A DNA stretch of 9,483 bases. It comes from an uncultured Clostridia bacterium (lineage in GTDB: Bacteria > Bacillota > Clostridia > Peptostreptococcales > Acidaminobacteraceae). The notes under the pieces are model-generated. The model was not told where the DNA came from, searched no databases, and saw only the letters and a program-made list of their open reading frames with translations. Position 1 is the first letter of the stretch; each line of letters starts with the position of its first letter. Made by a program: the position numbers and the translations under genes. Positions 6,344 through 9,483 of the stretch are shown piece after piece. The stretch covers positions 1-9,483 of the forward strand of contig CALFKA010000011.1 in NCBI GenBank assembly GCA_937880545.1, read 5' to 3'.

Positions 6344-6739
6344 CACGCTAGAAAGCCAGTAGAATCAACTAACATATAGTTATTTTCTTCCTTTTTGACA
6401 GGTATTGTGACCGGTACCCCTAAAAACCAACATCTGAGGCTAAGTTTCTTGCGGTCTCATCTTTCCTTTTTCGCTCAAGTGAGTATAGATATTCACAGTG
6501 GTGTGCATAACACTGCGACTCAAACGAATTTTCGTTTCCTCAACGAAATCCAGACGCTAAGAAAAGCGAGCGATGTGTATGTATGAGTCCGTGTATGGTG
6601 ATGCGGTGACGCTCAGCTCGCTCGCTGACCCTTTTATGGCATTTCCAACAGCTAGACGACCTTAAATGTCGTCGCGAGAGCCTAGAGACAAGAGAGCCCA
6701 GCTAATCGCAGGACTAGAGTGGTTTAGGCGTTTTACGAG
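6344..6739. other. Non-coding stretch with inverted repeats
   Basis: No convincing gene lies here on either strand. A 63-codon frame at 6395-6586 opens on TTG without a ribosome binding site and has no family resemblance. The stretch holds several inverted repeats: a palindrome AAACGAA-TT-TTCGTTT (6522-6537), GCGAGCGA/TCGCTCGC arms (6566-6573 and 6618-6625), and GACGAC/GTCGTC arms with a 7-nt loop (6655-6660 and 6668-6673). It also has a consensus-like TTGACA at 6395-6400 with no matching -10 box. It lies directly beyond the C-terminal end of the transposase remnant, so part of it may be decayed insertion-sequence DNA. On the minus strand, 6680-6739 has scattered residues such as LRLAGLSCL that could be transposase C-terminus, interrupted by stops. 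Confidence 0.5.
6566..6625. repeat. Inverted repeat, 8-bp perfect arms
   Basis: GCGAGCGA at 6566-6573 and TCGCTCGC at 6618-6625 are perfect inverted copies separated by 44 nt. No T tract follows closely on either strand, so it is not a typical terminator. It could be a cruciform or RNA stem, or part of an old mobile-element end. Confidence 0.5.
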
Positions 6740-7123
6740 CTAAAGTAAACTCTGGAAAGAGGCGCCCTTGCGGAGATGACGAGCCAGTTTCTGGGCCGCA
6801 CGGGCGAAGGGAGACGCTTTCCCCAAGCGCAGCGTCAATATGGCCAGCCATGTCAAGGCCGTCGACTGTAGTTGATTGAGGAGGTTGATGGCATAGAGAT
6901 TTCGGATGAAAAGCCTTCCCATGCAAAGCTCTACTTCTTGCATCGAAAGTATTCCTCTATCGCCAACGGGACATATAATCCGGATCACCCGTATGACATC
7001 GTCTCATCGGATATCACGGTTGCTCACTAGGAGTGTGGGCTTCTCGCTGGAACCATAGACAAAGACCAAATAGTTGAGGGCAATAACAGGTCGTGTGTTT
7101 TCATTGACAGAGACGTTTTTTTC
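6740..7123 (-). pseudogene. Decayed transposase remnant (IS4-like DDE family, C-terminal part)
   Basis: Transposase-like sequence can be followed across two frames on the minus strand, broken by stops and frameshifts. Segment one (7123-7007) reads PVIALNYLVFVYG then EKPTLLVSNRDIR, resembling the strand region after the second catalytic aspartate, and ends at an in-frame TGA (7004-7006). Segment two (6981-6934), in another frame, reads YVPLAIEEYFRCKK, which resembles the IEEYFRFKKQ region around the catalytic glutamate with the E-(6)-K spacing of IS4 relatives. Its next codon is TAG, where a CAG glutamine would be expected. Segment three (to 6740) reads FIRNLYAINLLNQL and continues as a hydrophobic helix. 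No full-length frame, N-terminal half or intact terminal repeats are visible, so it is immobile. Family assignment is from recalled motif patterns only. Confidence 0.65.
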
Positions 7124-7133
7124 ATGGTAGGAT
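7104..7133 (+). promoter_or_regulatory. Probable sigma-A-type promoter of the T-box-metG-tatD unit
   Basis: A perfect -35 box TTGACA lies at 7104-7109. An extended -10, TGG followed by TAGGAT (7125-7133), lies 18 nt downstream of it. Transcription would begin near 7140, exactly where the base of T-box stem I starts. The -35 box overlaps the 5' end of the transposase remnant on the other strand. Confidence 0.7.
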
Positions 7134-7139
7134 GAAGTA

Positions 7140-7333
7140 GCAAACGTGGAAGCAATGAGTAGTTCCTGCAGGTGGCATAAGAGACCGGATGGAGGGTGAA
7201 AGTCCGGCGCAGGTAGGGGTGAAGATGACTGTGGAGTTTGAGCGGGTATGCCCGATATAGCTTAGAGCCGCCCACATGGGCGGGAATCAGGGTGGTAACG
7301 TGGCTTCTTCGCCCCTGGCGAGGGAGCTTTTTT
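7140..7333 (+). promoter_or_regulatory. T-box riboswitch, methionine specifier, controlling metG
   Basis: This leader senses the charging state of tRNA-Met and lets RNA polymerase read into metG when uncharged tRNA is bound. Stem I base pairs CAAAC (7141-7145) with GTTTG (7236-7240). The AGTA loop-E motif is at 7158-7161. CCTGC (7165-7169) pairs with GCAGG (7209-7213), AGAGA follows at 7180-7184, and the distal stem is CCGGA/TCCGG (7185-7189, 7203-7207). The specifier codon in GAAGATGA is ATG (7225-7227), methionine. Two further hairpins follow (7243-7254 and 7268-7283). The antiterminator is AGGG (7289-7292) with CCCT (7313-7316) and GTG with CGC, leaving the bulge TGGTAAC (7293-7299). Its UGGU would pair with an ACCA tRNA end, which fits discriminator A73. 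The bulge is usually UGGNACC, so AAC in place of ACC is a deviation. Specifier and gene agree. Confidence 0.95.
7303..7333 (+). terminator. T-box attenuator terminator
   Basis: GCTTCTTCGCC (7303-7313) pairs with GGCGAGGGAGC (7317-7327), giving 11 pairs including G-T wobbles with a 3-nt loop, followed by six T residues (7328-7333). Its 5' arm and loop contain the CGC and CCCT used by the antiterminator, so the two structures are mutually exclusive. Confidence 0.92.
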
Positions 7334-7355
7334 GTCATTTATTAAGGAGTTTGAA

Positions 7356-9281
7356 ATGGAGAGAGAAAAGTTTTATCTGACGACGGCCATTGCGTATACG
7401 TCCAAGATCCCTCATCTGGGAAATACCTATGAGTGGATCCTTTCCGATGCCATCGTGCGCTACAAGCGTATACGAGGCTTTGATACGTATTTCCTGACGG
7501 GGACCGATGAGCATGGTCAGAAGATTCAGGAGCAGGCCTTATCAGAAGGCGTGACTCCAAGGGAGCTTGTCGACAGGGTGGCGGGAGCTATCCGCGACAT
7601 CGATGATACGCTGAAGGTCAGCTACGACGATTTTATTCGTACCACCGACCCCGAGCATCAGCGCCGCGTACAAGGTATTTTTCAGAGACTTTATGATCAG
7701 GGAGACATCTATAAGGACGCCTATGAAGGGCTCTACTGCGTCTCCTGTGAGGCCTACTATACAGAGAGCCAGCTTCATGAGGGAGTCTGCCCGCAGTGCA
7801 ATGGGAAAGTCACCACGCAAAAAGAAGAAGCGTACTTCTTCAAACTGAGCAAGTATCAAAAGCGCTTGGAAGAGTATATTGAACAAAATCCACATTTCAT
7901 CTATCCTGAGTCGAGAAGAAACGAGATGCTCAACAACTTCATCCGCCCCGGATTAAGAGACCTAAGCGTCTCCAGAAGTTCCTTCGACTGGGGTATCCCT
8001 GTGCCATTTGATCCCAAGCATGTCGCCTATGTATGGATTGATGCGCTTTCGAACTACATTACGGCGCTGGGGTATGAACCTTATGGAGAGAGCAGCGATC
8101 TCTTTAAGAAGTACTGGCCTGCAGATGTCCACGTCATCGGAAAAGACATCGTCCGCTTTCACACGATCTACTGGCCGATTGTCCTCATGGCGCTCGATGT
8201 GCCGCTGCCCAAACAGGTCTTTGGTCATCCCTGGCTCCTCATCAAGACCGGGGATCAGGCGACCAAGATGAGTAAGAGCCGAGGCAATGTTCTCTATGCC
8301 ACCGACCTGGTGGAGCGCTACGGTCTCGACCGCGTGCGCTACAGCGTACTTCGTGAGATGCCCTTTAGTGATGACGGGCACTTCAATGAAGCGTCACTGG
8401 TCACAAGGAGCAATACCGACCTCGCCAATGTCCTTGGAAATCTCTTGAACCGCACCCTGGCGATGAACCACCGCTTCTTTGGCGGAAAGGTAGAGCCGGG
8501 GAGTGAGCCGGAAGCGCTGGATCTTTCTCTCATGGAACTGGCCAAAAAGACCGTGGAGATCTATGAGGAGAAGATGGACGCTTTTCACATCAGCGAGGCG
8601 ATGGAAGCGGTGATGGAGCTTGCCAAGGCCAGCAACAAATACATCGATGAGACAGAGCCCTGGCTCCTCGGCAGAGACGATACAAAGCATGACAGACTCA
8701 AGCGAGTGCTGTTTACTTTGACAGAAAACCTGCGCATCCTCGGCGTGCTGTTGACCCCCTTTATTCCTGACACAGCCGATGAGATTTTCCGCCAGCTTCA
8801 GACACAGGTGCGTGACTATGACACCATCAAAGACTATGGAAGTCTTGAAGAAGGACTTGTCGTCGGAAAAGGCGTGCCGCTATTTGAGAGACTGGAAGAA
8901 CATGTAGAGAAGAAGGAGGAAGTTGTGGAAGAAAAAGCAACACCGAAAGAAGAAGTATTCAAACCCACTATTAGCTATGATGATTTTGCCAAGCTGGATA
9001 TGAGAGTGGGAGAGATTCTCTCTTGTGAGGACCACCCCAAAGCCGACAAACTCTACATCCTCAAAGTACGTATCGGAAACAGTGAGCGGCAGATTGTGTC
9101 AGGTCTTAAAGAGAACTATAAGAAGGAAGAACTGGTTGGAAAGAAAGCTGTGGTTCTTTGCAATCTCGCGCCGAGAAACCTCCGCGGGCAGGTCAGTAAC
9201 GGCATGGTGCTCGCCGAGGTGGCAGGTGATGAAGTAAAAATCTTAGAAGCCGTGCTTCCTTCCGGAACGGAGATCAGCTAG
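7356..9281 (+). CDS. metG: Methionine--tRNA ligase with C-terminal tRNA-binding domain
   Basis: This 641-residue class I aminoacyl-tRNA synthetase charges tRNA-Met in the cytoplasm. The HIGH signature appears as HLGN (20-23) in IPHLGNTYE, a variant I recall from clostridial MetG proteins. TGTDEHGQKI is at 48-57. A zinc knuckle has all four cysteines (C128, C131, C145, C148). The catalytic loop KMSKS is at 304-308 and the anticodon-binding helical domain spans roughly 345-510. A charged linker rich in E and K (about 515-535) leads to a Trbp111-like OB-fold domain (about 540-641, with DFAKLDMRVGEI) that aids dimerisation and tRNA binding. Length is normal for the dimeric form. The ATG at 7356 has AAGGAG 6 nt upstream. 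A TTG at 7332 in frame sits in the terminator T tract and is rejected. Expression is controlled by the T-box leader. The stop codon overlaps the tatD start by one base. Confidence 0.97.
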   Translation: MEREKFYLTTAIAYTSKIPHLGNTYEWILSDAIVRYKRIRGFDTYFLTGTDEHGQKIQEQALSEGVTPRELVDRVAGAIRDIDDTLKVSYDDFIRTTDPEHQRRVQGIFQRLYDQGDIYKDAYEGLYCVSCEAYYTESQLHEGVCPQCNGKVTTQKEEAYFFKLSKYQKRLEEYIEQNPHFIYPESRRNEMLNNFIRPGLRDLSVSRSSFDWGIPVPFDPKHVAYVWIDALSNYITALGYEPYGESSDLFKKYWPADVHVIGKDIVRFHTIYWPIVLMALDVPLPKQVFGHPWLLIKTGDQATKMSKSRGNVLYATDLVERYGLDRVRYSVLREMPFSDDGHFNEASLVTRSNTDLANVLGNLLNRTLAMNHRFFGGKVEPGSEPEALDLSLMELAKKTVEIYEEKMDAFHISEAMEAVMELAKASNKYIDETEPWLLGRDDTKHDRLKRVLFTLTENLRILGVLLTPFIPDTADEIFRQLQTQVRDYDTIKDYGSLEEGLVVGKGVPLFERLEEHVEKKEEVVEEKATPKEEVFKPTISYDDFAKLDMRVGEILSCEDHPKADKLYILKVRIGNSERQIVSGLKENYKKEELVGKKAVVLCNLAPRNLRGQVSNGMVLAEVAGDEVKILEAVLPSGTEIS

Positions 9282-9436
9282 TGAGTAAACTTTTTGATAC
9301 GCATGCCCACATGGATGACAGGCGACTCCAAAGGGACTTCGCCCTCATCACAAAGAGGCTAAAAAATACCGTTAAAAGGGTTCTGGTTCCGGGCGTCGAG
9401 CCAAAAGACTGGCAGAAGATTCTTGACATCTGTGAG
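9281..9436 (+). CDS. tatD: TatD-family metal-dependent nuclease, 3' partial
   Basis: Only the first 52 codons are present before the adapter. The start is GTG at 9281, sharing its G with the metG stop TAG, with GGAG about 8 nt upstream; this suggests translational coupling. The N-terminus reads KLFDTHAHMDD, and its H-x-H pair (H8, H10) forms part of the two-metal site of TatD-type amidohydrolase-fold DNases. The later segment VKRVLVPGVEPKDW matches the second strand of the family. Members (TatD, YabD, YcfH) are magnesium-dependent DNases implicated in DNA repair or quality control. A metG-tatD pair is common in Bacillota (metS-yabD in Bacillus). The remaining roughly 200 residues lie outside the window. 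Confidence 0.88.
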
Positions 9437-9483
9437 AGATCGGAAGAGCGTCGTGTAGGGAAAGAGTGTAGATCTCGGTGGTC
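9437..9483. other. Illumina adapter (not genomic)
   Basis: From 9437 the sequence begins AGATCGGAAGAGCGTCGTGT and runs to the end as the reverse complement of the Illumina universal (read-1 side) adapter. It interrupts tatD in the middle of the gene. Any translation past 9436 is artificial. Confidence 0.98.

Noticed and set aside
6395..6423. TTGACA at 6395 as a plus-strand promoter
   Set aside because: No -10-like hexamer at 16-18 nt (the position reads CCCTAA) and no gene follows.
6395..6586. 63-codon open frame on plus starting with TTG
   Set aside because: No ribosome binding site, no family resemblance, and it crosses several inverted repeats.
6872..7030. Plus-strand open stretch containing KLYFLHRKYSSIANGTY
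   Set aside because: No start codon or ribosome binding site; it is the antisense of the transposase remnant, which explains the bias.
7027..7338. 103-codon open frame on the minus strand over the T-box
   Set aside because: It is antisense to a fully formed riboswitch, has no ribosome binding site, and its frame differs from that of the transposase segments.
7332..7355. TTG upstream start for metG
   Set aside because: It sits in the T tract of the attenuator; ATG at 7356 has AAGGAG 6 nt upstream and fits the family N-terminus.
1..9483. CRISPR arrays, tRNA or rRNA genes, phage or toxin-antitoxin modules
   Set aside because: I looked on both strands and saw no regularly spaced repeats, no cloverleaf gene with a CCA end, no rRNA motifs and no phage or toxin-antitoxin genes.

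Overview
The window looks like a chromosomal fragment from an anaerobic, fermentative member of the Bacillota (Clostridia-like). The support is an NAD-linked electron-bifurcating-type [FeFe] hydrogenase operon, strong AGGAGG ribosome binding sites, a T-box leader in front of metG, a metG-tatD gene pair and a UPF0213 GIY-YIG gene. No finer placement is justified from this sequence. Both ends (1-19 and 9437-9483) are Illumina adapter, not genome, so the real insert is 20-9436 and both terminal genes are cut by the library boundary.

Layout: (1) 20-3843, plus strand: hydC-hydB-hydA, tightly packed with 10-nt gaps, encoding a NuoE-like, a NuoF-like and a catalytic [FeFe]-hydrogenase subunit. Together they should form a trimeric hydrogenase linking NADH and probably ferredoxin to H2. 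A bidirectional terminator follows. (2) 3889-5559, minus strand: a two-gene unit of an FAD-dependent dihydrolipoamide-dehydrogenase-type enzyme, with an atypical pyridine-nucleotide-binding motif, followed 12 nt later by a small membrane-anchored protein. (3) 5643-6312: a small GIY-YIG protein on plus and an unrecognised acidic protein on minus. They converge and overlap by 20 nt, and the terminator of the minus gene lies inside the coding sequence of the plus gene. (4) About 6344-7123: a non-coding stretch with inverted repeats, then a decayed IS4-like transposase remnant on minus. (5) 7104-9436, plus strand: promoter, a T-box riboswitch with an AUG (Met) specifier, metG, and the start of tatD overlapping the metG stop by one base.

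The hydrogenase reoxidises or produces reduced carriers in fermentation. The T-box couples methionyl-tRNA synthetase expression to uncharged tRNA-Met. No wholly new system is evident. The most notable points are a HydB subunit without its usual N-terminal [2Fe-2S] domain, the altered nucleotide-binding site of the flavoprotein, a metG promoter that overlaps transposase remnants, and a terminator embedded in a neighbouring gene.
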